DNA from: Loktanella sp. Alg231-35
GTDB taxonomy: Bacteria; Pseudomonadota; Alphaproteobacteria; Rhodobacterales; Rhodobacteraceae
Length of the DNA: 64,000 bases
Assembly (NCBI RefSeq): GCF_900143545.1
Contig: NZ_FREV01000006.1
Coordinates: 1-64,000 of the forward strand
Direction: 5' to 3'
Below the pieces are notes generated by a model. That model saw only the letters and a program-made list of their open reading frames with translations, made no database searches and had not been told where the DNA came from. Shown in pieces: positions 42,988 through 55,054 of this stretch. Each line of letters opens with the position of its first letter. Position 1 is the stretch's first letter. The position numbers and the translations under genes were made by a program.

Positions 42988-43415
42988 CGCGGGTGATCCA
43001 TCGCATTCAGCGCCGGTGCGGTTGCGATGATCCAGCCTGCAAAAAGCGGTGTGCTTTCTTTGCGATCAACAACTTCGACGCGGACAAAAGCATCGCCAGA
43101 GGGGTTTTCGACCGGGTAGCGGCATTCGTTCAACGTCACCGCAAGAAAGCCCAGCGCCGCCATTTCACCGTTTTGCAATGACAGGTCTTTGACCTCGCCG
43201 GTCAGCTTGTCCAGCACGCGCAATTCGCCGCCTTCGGCAACCGAGACCTGCTGCGCCTGCGCTTCGGTCGAGGTGGTCAGGAATTCTTCGGTCACCTCAT
43301 TGGGTGTTGTGACCAACTCGCCGATCAGTTCCTCCAAAGGGGTCACGACAATCTCATCTTGGGCCGCCAAGGGGGCCGCAAGCATCAAAAACAAGAATGT
43401 CAAACTAGACCGCAT
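42951..43415 (-). CDS. DUF2155 exported protein
   Basis: A 154-residue protein with a signal peptide (MRSSLTFLFLMLAAPLAAQ) and AAGGA before the ATG. The DUF2155 part includes LRVLDKLTGEVKDLSLQNGE, LNECRYPVENPSGDAFVRVE and WIIATAPALNAMDHPRYDVW, ending in C-x-x-S. The two cysteines (ECRYP and LRCITS) may form a disulfide. The family is periplasmic and found beside the NDUFA12 gene in alphaproteobacteria; function unknown. Confidence 0.88.
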   Translation of the reverse strand: MRSSLTFLFLMLAAPLAAQDEIVVTPLEELIGELVTTPNEVTEEFLTTSTEAQAQQVSVAEGGELRVLDKLTGEVKDLSLQNGEMAALGFLAVTLNECRYPVENPSGDAFVRVEVVDRKESTPLFAGWIIATAPALNAMDHPRYDVWALRCITS

Positions 43416-43425
43416 TTGCTGGTCC

Positions 43426-43809
43426 TTACTCGGGTGTCCACGCCTCATAATCGGATCTTTCAGCCGGGGCTGATTTGCGGATTGAACCCGCTGGCGCATA
43501 GGCCGCCATTGTGCCGGTCAGATTCTCCTGATGCGGCTTTTCCCAATCCTTGCGCTTCAGCGCGGCCTCGGTTGGTGGTTCGTCCCAGGTGCGGTGCAAC
43601 CAGCCGTGCCAATCGGGGCTGACGCGGGACGCTTCGTTTTCGCCGTTGTAGATTACCCAGCGGCGGCTGTCGTCTTTGTTGCGATAATAGACGTTGCCTT
43701 CGGCATCTTCGCCAACTTTCGTGCCATTCCGGCTGGTCCAAAGCTGGGTGCCAAAGGATTGCCCATCCCACCAGGTAAAGATGCGTTTGATGTTGTGACC
43801 AAGGCCCAT
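43426..43809 (-). CDS. NADH:ubiquinone oxidoreductase NDUFA12-type subunit
   Basis: A 127-residue protein starting [20 protein letters not shown], with GGAG seven bases upstream. [30 protein letters not shown] and [15 protein letters not shown] are the NDUFA12 (B17.2) family core, an accessory subunit of alphaproteobacterial and mitochondrial complex I. The DUF2155 gene follows after 10 bases. Confidence 0.93.
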   Translation of the reverse strand: MGLGHNIKRIFTWWDGQSFGTQLWTSRNGTKVGEDAEGNVYYRNKDDSRRWVIYNGENEASRVSPDWHGWLHRTWDEPPTEAALKRKDWEKPHQENLTGTMAAYAPAGSIRKSAPAERSDYEAWTPE

Positions 43810-43870
43810 GTCGCGTCTCCGGATTGCGTTGCCTATCCATGCACCAAGCACGGCAAAAGGTCCAGTCTGC

Positions 43871-44254
43871 TCAAGCGGGGACTCGCGCAGTCACTTCGAT
43901 TTCGATCTTCATTTCGGGATTTTGCAGCCCTGCCGAAATCATCGTCGCGGCTGGCTTTGCCGTGGCAAACGCCTTGGAGGTAACGGGCCAGCATTTGGCC
44001 CATTCCGCATTGTCCGGCACGATGTAATTCACCCGCACAACATGGTCGAGCCCGCTGCCCGCGTCTTCCAAGGCCTTGGCGATGGTGGCAAGCGCGTTGC
44101 TGCATTGCTCTTCGATGCTGTCGGGCATGATCATGCGGGCGTAATCGTATCCCGTCGTTCCCGCCACAAAGACCCAGCCATCAGCGACAACTGCACGGCT
44201 ATAGCCGATCTGTTCCTCGAATGGTGATCCGGTGCTGATATGACGAACGGGCAC
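43871..44254 (-). CDS. RidA-family protein
   Basis: A 127-residue protein; a GTG at 44254 gives the expected N-terminus [21 protein letters not shown] longer reading would overlap clp[38 protein letters not shown] and [14 protein letters not shown] are YjgF/RidA motifs, and [10 protein letters not shown] is the usual end. This subgroup lacks the clear active-site arginine context of true enamine deaminases, so the reaction is unsure. It starts four bases after clpX. Confidence 0.82.
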   Translation of the reverse strand: MPVRHISTGSPFEEQIGYSRAVVADGWVFVAGTTGYDYARMIMPDSIEEQCSNALATIAKALEDAGSGLDHVVRVNYIVPDNAEWAKCWPVTSKAFATAKPAATMISAGLQNPEMKIEIEVTARVPA

Positions 44255-44258
44255 GGGC

Positions 44259-45524
44259 CTAACTCGCTGTTGCAGGCTCTTTCTTTTTGCCTTCATCGTG
44301 GATCATCAGGGGCGCCACCTCGGATGTGACGGCCTCTTCGTTGACTACCACTTCGGTCACGGTATCCATGCCGGGCAGATCGAACATCGTGTCGAGCAGG
44401 ATATCTTCCATGATCGACCGCAATCCACGCGCACCTGTCTTGCGTTCAATCGCACGCTTGGCGATGGCGCTCAGCGCGTCCTCTGTGAAGGACAGCTTCG
44501 TGCTCTCAAGATCAAAGAGGCGTTGGTACTGCTTGACCAATGCATTCTTGGGCGCAGTCAGAATTGTGATCAGCGCGTCTTCGTCCAGATCGGTCAGCGT
44601 CGCAATAACTGGCAGACGACCAACAAATTCCGGGATTAACCCGAATTTCAGCAGATCTTCTGGTTCCAGATCGGTGAAAATTTCACCAATCCCGCGGTCA
44701 TCGTCTTCGCGTACGTCAGCACCAAAGCCCATGGCAGAACCTTTGCCGCGCTGCGCGATGATTTTGTCCAAACCAGCGAAAGCACCGCCACAGATGAACA
44801 GAATGTTTGTCGTATCCACTTGCAGGAATTCCTGCTGCGGATGCTTGCGCCCACCCTGAGGTGGCACAGATGCAACCGTGCCTTCCATGATCTTTAGCAG
44901 CGCCTGCTGCACGCCTTCACCCGACACATCACGGGTAATCGACGGGTTGTCGGACTTGCGCGTAATTTTATCAACTTCGTCGATATAGACGATGCCGCGC
45001 TGCGCGCGTTCGACGTTGTATTCAGAGGCTTGCAAGAGCTTGAGAATGATATTCTCGACATCCTCACCGACATAACCGGCTTCTGTCAGGGTCGTTGCGT
45101 CGGCCATTGTAAACGGCACATCCAAAATGCGCGCCAACGTCTGTGCCAGCAGCGTCTTACCGCAACCAGTTGGCCCGATCAGCATGATGTTCGATTTCGC
45201 CAATTCGATATCGGATTTATCGGCGTGGTTCAGGCGCTTGTAGTGGTTATGAACAGCAACCGAGAGCACTCGTTTCGCATGCGACTGGCCAATGACGTAG
45301 TCATCCAGCACGCCACAAATCTCGGACGGTGTTGGCACACCGTCACCGGCCTTGAGGCCCGCTGTCTTGGTTTCTTCACGGATGATATCCATGCAAAGTT
45401 CAACGCACTCATCGCAGATGAAAACGGTCGGCCCGGCAATCAGTTTGCGCACTTCATGCTGGCTCTTGCCACAAAAGCTGCAGTAGAGCGTATTTTTGCT
45501 GTCTGTGCCGCTGCTATTCGCCAT
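44259..45524 (-). CDS. clpX: ATP-dependent protease ATP-binding subunit ClpX
   Basis: A 421-residue AAA+ unfoldase. The N-terminal zinc domain has [13 protein letters not shown] and [13 protein letters not shown] (C-x2-C and C-x2-C). Walker [17 protein letters not shown], Walker [11 protein letters not shown], pore loop AGYVGEDV, and the I-G-F-type ClpP loop region (GFGADVRE nearby) are present. Length is normal. It delivers tagged proteins to ClpP, encoded upstream. Confidence 0.97.
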   Translation of the reverse strand: MANSSGTDSKNTLYCSFCGKSQHEVRKLIAGPTVFICDECVELCMDIIREETKTAGLKAGDGVPTPSEICGVLDDYVIGQSHAKRVLSVAVHNHYKRLNHADKSDIELAKSNIMLIGPTGCGKTLLAQTLARILDVPFTMADATTLTEAGYVGEDVENIILKLLQASEYNVERAQRGIVYIDEVDKITRKSDNPSITRDVSGEGVQQALLKIMEGTVASVPPQGGRKHPQQEFLQVDTTNILFICGGAFAGLDKIIAQRGKGSAMGFGADVREDDDRGIGEIFTDLEPEDLLKFGLIPEFVGRLPVIATLTDLDEDALITILTAPKNALVKQYQRLFDLESTKLSFTEDALSAIAKRAIERKTGARGLRSIMEDILLDTMFDLPGMDTVTEVVVNEEAVTSEVAPLMIHDEGKKKEPATAS

Positions 45525-45690
45525 TTCAAACCTCTTGGCCCCAAGGGCCGTTCACACTTCTTCGGGCTGTATTTTTCTAACATTAGGACAGCCCGCCAAG
45601 GTCCACAATGTCAAAATGATCTTGCACACAATGTGCCTTACAACACGCTAACGGTACGTTGCAATTGAGTCGAAATTCCGTCGGAAAAGA

Positions 45691-45720
45691 AACAAACGCG
45701 GCAGTTACACCGCGTTTGTT
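45691..45720 (-). terminator. Rho-independent terminator of clpP
   Basis: AACAAACGCGG (45691-45701) and CCGCGTTTGTT (45710-45720) form an 11-bp stem with an eight-base loop. On the minus strand a T-rich run follows, just after the clpP stop. Confidence 0.82.
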
Positions 45721-45741
45721 CAGGAATCCGCAAAACTGTGA

Positions 45742-46362
45742 TTAGTCGTCAGCTTTTGTCCTGTTTTCAACGATTTCGTCGATCAGGCCCCATTCTTTCG
45801 CTTCTTCAGGTGACATAAAGTTGTCACGCTCAAGTGCGGCTTCGACCTTTTTCAGCGTATTTCCGGTGTGGCGCACGTAAATCTCGTTCAAACGCGTTTT
45901 CAATTTCTGCGTCTCGGCGGCATGGATCATGATGTCAGTCGCCTGCCCCTGATACCCGCCAGATGGCTGGTGAACCATCACACGGCTGTTAGGCAGCGAG
46001 AACCGCATGCCTTCGTGACCGGCGGTCAACAAAAGCGAACCCATTGATGCGGCCTGTCCGATCACCAGCGTGCTGACTTTGGGACGGATGTACTGCATCG
46101 TGTCGTAGATCGACAAACCAGATGTCACCACGCCGCCGGGGCTGTTGATGTACATGCTGATTTCTTTCTTGGGGTTCTCTGATTCAAGGTGCAGCAACTG
46201 CGCCACGATCAGCTGGCTCATGCCATCATGTACGGGGCCATTCACGAAAATGATCCGCTCTTTCAGCAGACGAGAGAAAATGTCGTAGGCGCGTTCACCC
46301 CGTGCGGTCTGTTCGACCACCATTGGGACAAGGTTCATATAAGTCTCGGCGGGGTCTTGCAT
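45742..46362 (-). CDS. clpP: ATP-dependent Clp protease proteolytic subunit ClpP
   Basis: A 206-residue serine protease: catalytic Ser in [16 protein letters not shown] (near residue 106), His in [15 protein letters not shown], and Asp in the R-D-N-F-M region near 180. [20 protein letters not shown] is the usual mature N-terminus. It forms the degradation chamber with ClpX. A terminator separates the two genes, so clpX has its own promoter in the 217-base gap. Confidence 0.97.
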   Translation of the reverse strand: MQDPAETYMNLVPMVVEQTARGERAYDIFSRLLKERIIFVNGPVHDGMSQLIVAQLLHLESENPKKEISMYINSPGGVVTSGLSIYDTMQYIRPKVSTLVIGQAASMGSLLLTAGHEGMRFSLPNSRVMVHQPSGGYQGQATDIMIHAAETQKLKTRLNEIYVRHTGNTLKKVEAALERDNFMSPEEAKEWGLIDEIVENRTKADD

Positions 46363-46471
46363 ATTTACTGCCTCATGTTCGGACGGGACCGTCCTAGTTC
46401 AAATATCCTGACAGAGTCTTAGTGTTCGGTGTCAGGGGCTTCAAGGGCCGCAAGGAAACGTTTGACGAATC

Positions 46472-46494
46472 GTAAGCGGTGACTTACGGTAAGT
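46472..46494. promoter_or_regulatory. Candidate operator of the ArsR-type gene
   Basis: GTAAG (46472-46476) and CTTAC (46483-46487) are inverted; the latter continues as CTTAC-GG-TAAG, a second small palindrome. It reaches to within two bases of the start codon, as expected for an autoregulated ArsR gene. Confidence 0.45.
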
Positions 46495-46495
46495 C

Positions 46496-46813
46496 ATGGA
46501 TTACCAAAGTGCAATAACCGCCCTTGCCGACCCCACACGTCGAATCATCATTGATCGTTTGCGCGGTGGCGCCCTGCCTGTGGCGGCTATCGCAAAGGAC
46601 ATGGATGTCAGCCGCCCCGCCGTCAGCCAGCACCTGCGTGTGTTGTCAGATGCCGGGCTGTTGACCGTCACCCCATCTGGCAACCGCAGGCTCTATGCGA
46701 TCGCACCAGAGGGTGTGGATGAGCTGCGGCGCTATCTGGATACGCTCTGGGATGATGCCCTGACCGCCTTTGCCCGTGCCGCCGAAGAAAAAGCAAAAGG
46801 AAAAACCAAATGA
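46496..46813 (+). CDS. ArsR-family regulator coupled to SRPBCC gene
   Basis: A 105-residue winged-helix protein of the ArsR/SdpR group: ITALADPTRRIIIDRLRGGA, IAKDMDVSRPAVSQHLRVLS, then VTPSGNRRLYAIAPEGVDEL. No metal-binding cysteines are present. Regulators of this group often pair with a SRPBCC (AHSA1) gene, as here: its stop overlaps the next start (ATGA). It probably represses its own operon. Confidence 0.88.
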   Translation: MDYQSAITALADPTRRIIIDRLRGGALPVAAIAKDMDVSRPAVSQHLRVLSDAGLLTVTPSGNRRLYAIAPEGVDELRRYLDTLWDDALTAFARAAEEKAKGKTK

Positions 46814-47259
46814 ACGATCCGATCCACAAATCCCTTACTGTGCCCCTGACTGCGGCAGAGGCATTCGCGTTGTTCACCGATGACATCGATACTTGGTGGC
46901 CGAAGGCCTCGCATTCCGTGAAGGGTGAGAGATCAAAACTGACCTTCCCGACTCACAAAGGCGGTGAAATCATCGAAACCGACGAGGATGGTGAGACCGC
47001 CGTTTGGGGCAAGCTGATCGCCTATGATCCGGGCAAGTACCTTGCGATTTCTTGGTTTCCGGGCCGCAACGAAAAGGACGCAACCGTTGTAACAGTGACC
47101 TTTACGCAAACCGCAGACGGCACGCTATGCGAATTGACGCATGGTGGGTTTGACATCTTGGGTGATACGGCGGACGCCGTTAGCACCAGTTACCTCAAGG
47201 GGTGGGATATGGTTCTTGGCTGCTACGCAAGTGCGGCCAAGATCCCAGTGCATGCCTAA
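46810..47259 (+). CDS. SRPBCC/AHSA1-family protein
   Basis: A 149-residue protein of the START-like AHSA1 group: IHKSLTVPLTAAEAFALFTD, the W-W-P-K-x-x-H-S-V motif DIDTWWPKASHSVKGER, and ISWFPGRNEKDATVVTVTF. The fold binds hydrophobic ligands in a cavity. It is co-translated with the ArsR-type regulator; the ligand is unknown. Confidence 0.88.
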   Translation: MNDPIHKSLTVPLTAAEAFALFTDDIDTWWPKASHSVKGERSKLTFPTHKGGEIIETDEDGETAVWGKLIAYDPGKYLAISWFPGRNEKDATVVTVTFTQTADGTLCELTHGGFDILGDTADAVSTSYLKGWDMVLGCYASAAKIPVHA

Positions 47260-47343
47260 GGCGCGACGCGTCATAACCCCTTGTCGTGCATAACTTAAAG
47301 TTGCATCCTTGCCCTTGGTATCGTTTTCAACGGGAGCGCGGCG

Positions 47344-48105
47344 ATGGAATGGGCACGTATCAAAACGGCAGATGGTCAGGTTCTGACTGGAATTGTCGCC
47401 GACGGCCTGCTGCACCCACGCAGCGCATTTGGATCAGACCAGGACGCAGGCCTGCCTGTCGCGCTGGACAGAGCAACAATGCTACCGCCCTGTATACCGG
47501 GCAAATTTATCGGCCTTTGGAACAACTTTCACGCAGCAGCCACCCAAAACGGACTGACCCCGCCTGAACATCCTTTGTTCTTCCTCAAACCGCTGTCATC
47601 GCTTGCCGGACCCGGCAGCACCGTCACCCTCCCCCCTGACATCGGGCGTGTGATTTACGAAGGCGAGTTGGGGATTGTCATCGGCCAGACCTGCAAGAAT
47701 ATCAGCGTGGAAAGGGCACAAGACGCCATCTTCGGCTACACCTGTGTCAACGATATCACTGCGCTGGAAGTGCTGAACGCCGACCCGTCGTTCCCACAAT
47801 GGGCCCGCGCCAAGGGTTTCGACGGCTTTGGCGTGATCGGCCCGGTTATTCAAACCGATGTGGACTGGCAGGATCTAACCATCAAAACGCTGGTCAACGA
47901 CCGCGAGCGGCAGTCCTACCCTGCATCTGACATGATCATGCCACCGCAAGAGATTATCAGCCACCTTTCACAGGACATGACCCTGCACCCAGGCGACGTG
48001 ATTGCCTGCGGCACATCGATTGGCGCGCGGCCCATAAGGGCCGGTCAGAACGTCACAGTCTCTATTGAGGGCATCGGCGATTTGCCCGTCACCATAGGGA
48101 CCTGA
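47344..48105 (+). CDS. Fumarylacetoacetate hydrolase-family protein
   Basis: A 253-residue protein with the FAH C-terminal fold: FIGLWNNFHAAATQNGLTPP, IGRVIYEGELGIVIGQTCKN with the E-x-E metal site, YTCVNDITALEVLNADPSFP, KGFDGFGVIGPV and ACGTSIGARPIRAGQNVTVS. GGAGC lies upstream. Family members cleave beta-diketones, hydrate 2-hydroxypentadienoates or decarboxylate oxaloacetate; the substrate cannot be assigned. It stands alone between the SRPBCC gene and convergent folE2. Confidence 0.85.
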   Translation: MEWARIKTADGQVLTGIVADGLLHPRSAFGSDQDAGLPVALDRATMLPPCIPGKFIGLWNNFHAAATQNGLTPPEHPLFFLKPLSSLAGPGSTVTLPPDIGRVIYEGELGIVIGQTCKNISVERAQDAIFGYTCVNDITALEVLNADPSFPQWARAKGFDGFGVIGPVIQTDVDWQDLTIKTLVNDRERQSYPASDMIMPPQEIISHLSQDMTLHPGDVIACGTSIGARPIRAGQNVTVSIEGIGDLPVTIGT

Positions 48106-48127
48106 CCCTAGCCGCAGCCCAATAGCG

Positions 48128-49231
<1,104 letters not shown>

Positions 49232-49404
49232 ATCACTGCCCTCAATCGGTGCGTCTGAACCCCCTACATGGGGCGCATCATCGGAATGTCCAATGATATC
49301 GAGGTAGATACGACGCAGGTCCGGGCGCGGATCACTCATCAGAACGGCCTTTCATGGCTCAAGCACATGAATTAAAGCACCTTTCCAGCCCTGCGTCACC
49401 CTCT

Positions 49405-50580
49405 TCACGATATGGCGATTGCACGCCGCAAGTCGGCCAGAAGATCACCTGCATCCTCAAGACCGACGCTCAACCGGATCAACCCCGGCGTGATGCCAAG
49501 GCTATCTTTGGTTTCGTCAGACAAGCGCTGGTGGGTCGTCGTGGCCGGATGTGTGGCAATTGATTTCGCGTCACCCAGATTGTTGGAAATCGTCCAGATG
49601 TCCAATGCGTTGAGCAAGGCAAATGCCGCTTTCTGGCTGCCTGCATCAATCGACAGGACAGTACCACCCACCCCCATCTGTGTGGCCGTGAGCGCCGCTT
49701 GTGCGTGGCTGTTGAGGCCGGGATAGATCACATTTGACAATGTGCCGTCCGCCTCAAGCCCTTCGGCCAGAACCTGCGCCGTTGCCGCCTGCGCGCGGAC
49801 CCGCAAGTCAATCGTCTCTAGGCCCTTCAGCATCACCCAGGCGGTAAACGGAGACATCGATCCGCCGGTATGCTTCATATAAGGTTCGACCGTGCCGCGA
49901 ATAAATTCCTTGGTGCCCAGAATGACACCGCCCAGCGCACGCCCCTGCCCGTCAATGTGTTTCGTCGCAGAATAAACAACCACGTCAGCCCCCTGCGCAA
50001 TCGCATCCGAGAACACCGGTGTTGCAAAGACATTGTCAACAATCACCGTGGCCCCAGCCGCATGGGCCAGCTTGGAAACTGACGCAATATCAATCACCTC
50101 TAACGTGGGATTCGAGATGCTTTCGAAGAATACAGCCTTAGTATCAGGCCTGATTGCGGCCTCCCAGGCTGCAAGGTCGGTGCCATCGACAAAGGTCACC
50201 TCGACCCCAAAACGGGTCAGCACCTCTTCGAGAATATACAGACAGGAGCCAAAAAGTGCGCGCGCCGACACAACATGATCACCGGCACGCAACATCGATG
50301 TCAGCGCGCCATTGACGGCGGCCATGCCAGAGGCGGTCGCAAAGCCATCCTCCGCCCCTTCAAGCGCCGCAATGCGGTCCTCGAACATCGCAACGGTTGG
50401 GTTGCCATAGCGGGCATAGATAAATTCATCTTCGCCGGCCTCGATAAAGCGCGCTTCGGCGGCCTCGGCTGTGTCATAGACAAAGCCCTGCGTGAGAAAG
50501 ATCGCTTCGCTGACTTCATTGTATTGACTGCGGCGGATGCCGGCATGCACGGCCTTGGTGCGTTTGTTCCACGTGTTCAT
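49405..50580 (-). CDS. metZ: O-succinylhomoserine sulfhydrylase
   Basis: A 391-residue PLP enzyme of the Cys/Met-metabolism family. The start is taken as MNTWNKRTKAVHAGIRRSQY because GAGGA lies six bases before it. FIYARYGNPTVAMFEDRIAA, GFATASGMAAVNGALTSML, the PLP lysine in VVVYSATKHIDGQGRALGG, and HPATTTHQRLSDETKDSLGI are present. It makes homocysteine from O-succinylhomoserine and sulfide. The SAM-II riboswitch and terminator upstream fit feedback by S-adenosylmethionine. Confidence 0.93.
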   Translation of the reverse strand: MNTWNKRTKAVHAGIRRSQYNEVSEAIFLTQGFVYDTAEAAEARFIEAGEDEFIYARYGNPTVAMFEDRIAALEGAEDGFATASGMAAVNGALTSMLRAGDHVVSARALFGSCLYILEEVLTRFGVEVTFVDGTDLAAWEAAIRPDTKAVFFESISNPTLEVIDIASVSKLAHAAGATVIVDNVFATPVFSDAIAQGADVVVYSATKHIDGQGRALGGVILGTKEFIRGTVEPYMKHTGGSMSPFTAWVMLKGLETIDLRVRAQAATAQVLAEGLEADGTLSNVIYPGLNSHAQAALTATQMGVGGTVLSIDAGSQKAAFALLNALDIWTISNNLGDAKSIATHPATTTHQRLSDETKDSLGITPGLIRLSVGLEDAGDLLADLRRAIAIS

Positions 50581-50608
50581 TGTCATTCCTCGCGCGGCGT
50601 TTGCGCAT

Positions 50609-50642
50609 TAAAAAACCCCGACACCGGGAAAAGGTATCGAGG
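50609..50642 (-). terminator. Expression-platform terminator ahead of metZ
   Basis: On the minus strand CCTCGATACC pairs with GGTGTCGGGG (G-T pairs included) and is followed by a T-run (50610-50615). It lies between the riboswitch and the metZ ribosome site, so termination when SAM is bound is the likely control. Confidence 0.82.
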
Positions 50643-50658
50643 CATGAAAAACCTGCAA

Positions 50659-50713
50659 CCCTCTTTAGCGGCATATTTAACGTGGCCCGCAATCCGGTAA
50701 CAAATCGCCACGC
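50659..50713 (-). ncRNA. SAM-II riboswitch
   Basis: On the minus strand: CGTGGCGATTTG, CCGGATTGCGGGCCACG, TTAAATATGCC and GCTAAAGAGG in the order of the SAM-II consensus. The first GTGG pairs with CCAC (P1), and the GCTAAAG segment closes the pseudoknot that binds S-adenosylmethionine. It precedes metZ, the usual SAM-II target in alphaproteobacteria. Confidence 0.92.
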
Positions 50714-50822
50714 GGCAAGGCATACGCCGCCGCCAAGATGAGGTCAAGAAGCGCAATGCAGACACTTGTTCTTTTGCACGCAGCTGCCATTCTGGTCAAA
50801 ACCACTGCCGGAAGGGCGCGCC

Positions 50823-51530
50823 ATGACCACACCAATTGACCTCTATTTCTGGCCCACACCCAACGGGTGGAAGGTGTCAATCGCGCTTGAGGAGTTCGAC
50901 CTGCCTTACACCCTGCACCTTGTTGATATCGGGGCCGGTGATCAGTTCAAACCAGCGTTTCTTGAGATATCGCCAAACAACCGCATGCCCGCGATCATTG
51001 ATCATGATGGGCCGGATGGGGCTCCGATCTCGATCTTCGAATCCGGTGCGATCCTGCAATATCTGGCACGCAAGACAGGACAATTCTGCGGCAGCACAGA
51101 GCGGGAGCGTATCGCCGTGGATCAATGGCTCATGTGGCAAATGGGTGGTTTGGGCCCGATGGCTGGACAGGCGCATCATTTCCTCAAATATGCCCCTGCG
51201 ATGGATCCGCCCAATGACCTGCCCTACGCCAAGGACCGCTATCGGAATGAAACTGCGCGGCTCTATGGCGTGTTGGATCGTCAACTGGCCAGACATGAAT
51301 TTGTTGCGGGGGATTTCTATTCGATTGCGGATATGTCGATCTGGGGTTGGGCGTCGCTTTGGGAAGGGCAACAGCAAACGCTGGACGACAAACCGCATAT
51401 GGCGCGGTGGCTTGCACAGGTCAGTGCCCGCCCGGCTGTGCAACGCGGACGCGCATTGGCGGCAGAGAAACGCGGCGATTTCCGCAAGGATGGCCAAGCG
51501 CAGAACACACTCTTCGGCAAACGCACGTAA
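50823..51530 (+). CDS. Glutathione S-transferase, Nu-class-like (YfcG/YghU type)
   Basis: A 235-residue protein starting MTTPIDLYFWPTPNGWKVSI, with GGAAGGG upstream. The N-terminal thioredoxin-like domain ends with ISPNNRMPAIIDHDGPDGAP and SIFESGAILQYLA, the glutathione-binding E-S segment. The helical domain has MWQMGGLGPMAGQAHHFLKY. The T/N-P-N-x-W-K-V active-site pattern is typical of the Nu class, which has disulfide-bond reductase activity. It is divergent from the metZ leader. Confidence 0.88.
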   Translation: MTTPIDLYFWPTPNGWKVSIALEEFDLPYTLHLVDIGAGDQFKPAFLEISPNNRMPAIIDHDGPDGAPISIFESGAILQYLARKTGQFCGSTERERIAVDQWLMWQMGGLGPMAGQAHHFLKYAPAMDPPNDLPYAKDRYRNETARLYGVLDRQLARHEFVAGDFYSIADMSIWGWASLWEGQQQTLDDKPHMARWLAQVSARPAVQRGRALAAEKRGDFRKDGQAQNTLFGKRT

Positions 51531-51589
51531 CGAAATGTTAGGCAATCGCCACTAGAACCCTTCTTGTTCAATTAGAAGGAGTGTTCTCC

Positions 51590-51919
51590 GTGCAGTATCG
51601 CCCGCATCGTTACCTAACCGAATTTCCGGTTAATCTGCGCACACCCATTGGGCCACAAAAGGTTACCGTGCTGGATGTGAATACAACCGGTGCACGCCTG
51701 ATTGGCATTCAAGGGATCAAACGGGGTGATAAACTGGGCATCAACGTTCTGTCCCACCATGTGGAAGCGCTGGTGCGTTGGGTAAGCAATGATCGGGCGG
51801 GTATCGTGTTTCGCCCCCAAATCACCGAAGATCAGGTCGACACTCTGCGCCATCGACGCGATGCGCGACACGTGATGCGACGCGGTGCGATTGGATTTCG
51901 CGACGCCGAAATGCGCTAA
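51590..51919 (+). CDS. PilZ-domain protein
   Basis: A 109-residue protein; the GTG at 51590 is preferred because AGAAGGAG lies eight bases upstream. The PilZ pattern is visible: RPHRYLTEFPVNLRTP carries the first basic cluster, VLDVNTTGARLIG replaces the D/N-x-S-x-x-G motif, and ALVRWVSNDRAGIVFRP is the W...G strand. The R-x-x-x-R motif is changed to R-P-H-R, so c-di-GMP binding is not assured. Confidence 0.72.
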   Translation: MQYRPHRYLTEFPVNLRTPIGPQKVTVLDVNTTGARLIGIQGIKRGDKLGINVLSHHVEALVRWVSNDRAGIVFRPQITEDQVDTLRHRRDARHVMRRGAIGFRDAEMR

Positions 51920-52015
51920 AACAATTCGAATGCCACGGATTCACCCGCTACCGTTCGCCTGACAGCTCAAACGCAAGTGGTGTTGCACGGTGTCTCAAGG
52001 TAAATTCGAAACGTT

Positions 52016-52630
52016 CTAGTCTTCGGTGGCCGTCTTTTCATCTTCGATGAAATACCGCTGCAATCCGATAACCTGCACCCAGATGAACACCATCAAGACA
52101 ATGGGAAATGCAAAAGTTTCCAGCTTCACCCAGGTCTCTGTCGACTGCGTGCGCCAGATAACTTCGTTAGCGATAGCGAGTGCAGCAAAGCCAAGGCACA
52201 AACGACGTGTAAAGATCATCCAGCCTTCTTGCTGCATCGGGATGAATTCCTCCATCACATATTGCAGATAGCTTTGACCACGCAGCAAGCCGATACCGAG
52301 CAGCGCAGCCATGACGCCGTAGACGATGCTTGTCTTCATTTTGAAGAAACGTTCATCGTTGAAATAGGCGGTCAGCCCGCCAAAGAAGATCACCATAAAC
52401 GCCGTAAAGACCTGCATCCGGCTCAACTTGCCTGTCAGCATCCAAAGGATGCCCATGGCCACCAGCAGGATCGGAACAAAAACCAATGCCGCGATGATAA
52501 AGCCGGTGTATTCCGTGCCCGCAATCGTGAAGGCATCATCCTTGATCCGCAGATAAAGCAGAAAGAATGCAACCGTCGGGCCCAGTTCAAGCACTTGCTT
52601 GAGTATCGGATTGATCGTCTTCTCAGCCAT
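52016..52630 (-). CDS. yciB: Septation protein A/YciB-like inner-membrane protein
   Basis: A 204-residue protein starting MAEKTINPILKQVLELGPTV (GGAGAA upstream) with five to six membrane helices. FFGGLTAYFNDERFFKMKTS, LRGQSYLQYVMEEFIPMQQE and WMIFTRRLCLGFAALAIANE are YciB (IspA, septation protein) segments. It is linked to cell-envelope assembly and division. It ends the minus-strand unit that begins with ftsY. Confidence 0.9.
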   Translation of the reverse strand: MAEKTINPILKQVLELGPTVAFFLLYLRIKDDAFTIAGTEYTGFIIAALVFVPILLVAMGILWMLTGKLSRMQVFTAFMVIFFGGLTAYFNDERFFKMKTSIVYGVMAALLGIGLLRGQSYLQYVMEEFIPMQQEGWMIFTRRLCLGFAALAIANEVIWRTQSTETWVKLETFAFPIVLMVFIWVQVIGLQRYFIEDEKTATED

Positions 52631-52722
52631 GCGTGTTCTCCCTATGGCGTTTCGCATTTGACTTGAGGCATCGGCGTTGGCGAAAGGCAGCGATGGGTGT
52701 TTCAAGTTTGGCGCGAATTGCT

Positions 52723-53634
52723 CTAGCCCCCCATTTCCACGATGACGGCGCCAAGTGCAACCACGCTCATCAGAATCAGGCGGCGCGGTCCCACCTTCTC
52801 GCCCATGATGAACCAGCCAATGAAAGCCGCAAAGATGATCGAGGTTTCGCGCAACACGGCCGCTTCGCCGACTTTGTCCAATCGCGTCGCCATCAAGACC
52901 CCGCCAAAGCTGACCCATGCGATCAAGGCCCCGATGAACCCGCGCAGAACAAGCGGGGCCAGCACCGGTTGGGACGCCATCCGGCGGTAACGCAGCGTTG
53001 CAAGAATTGGGAAATCAATCGCCGTGAGGAAAAAGAACCAGGCCAAAAACGTAAAGGGATCAGGGGATTGGCGGATCGCAAAGGCATCATAGGTTGTGTA
53101 AAGCGCCACCAGAAAACCGCCCATCAGCGCCCAGAACAAACCCAGTTTCAGTGTGCGCGGGTCTAACACCTCTTCTGAGATATTTCGCGCGGCCAGCAAC
53201 AGAATACCCCCCGAAAGGCAGGCCACGCCGACCCATTGCACAGCGGTAAAATGCTCTGCGAAAAACAAGGACGCGGCGACGACAGTGACCAACGGCCCGG
53301 TGCCCCGCACCACCGGGTAAACCACGGTGTAGGCAGCGCGTTCATAGGCCAGAGCCATCGTCACCTTATAGGAAAAATGAACAACGATCGCCCCACCCAG
53401 CAGCACGAACATCCACGGATCGGGCCAAGGCACGACAAACAGCGCTATCGGCGCAGAAAGCACACACAGCCAGCCATCAATGGCACCACGCGTCAGCCAG
53501 GGATCATAGCGCCCCTTTTGCATCGCACCGAAAATCGCATGCGCCACAGCAGAGACCAACGCCAAGACCGTCGCCAGCCGCGCCCCTTCCGGCGTTCCCG
53601 AAATCGACACAAGCCAGGCACCAAGGTCATTCAT
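52723..53634 (-). CDS. EamA/DMT-family transporter
   Basis: A 303-residue membrane protein with ten predicted helices in two EamA repeats. Landmarks include YTVVYPVVRGTGPLVTVVAA and the closing WFIMGEKVGPRRLILMSVVA. The substrate is unknown; relatives export metabolites. It starts 32 bases after ftsY. Confidence 0.85.
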   Translation of the reverse strand: MNDLGAWLVSISGTPEGARLATVLALVSAVAHAIFGAMQKGRYDPWLTRGAIDGWLCVLSAPIALFVVPWPDPWMFVLLGGAIVVHFSYKVTMALAYERAAYTVVYPVVRGTGPLVTVVAASLFFAEHFTAVQWVGVACLSGGILLLAARNISEEVLDPRTLKLGLFWALMGGFLVALYTTYDAFAIRQSPDPFTFLAWFFFLTAIDFPILATLRYRRMASQPVLAPLVLRGFIGALIAWVSFGGVLMATRLDKVGEAAVLRETSIIFAAFIGWFIMGEKVGPRRLILMSVVALGAVIVEMGG

Positions 53635-53666
53635 TGCAACGAGACCTTACTGCAGGAGCATCCCAA

Positions 53667-54989
<1,323 letters not shown>

Positions 54990-55054
54990 CGCAAAGCGCC
55001 CTAAACAGTGGTGTTAAACCTCACCTAATCGCACCGCTGCGCGGATGCAAAGGT

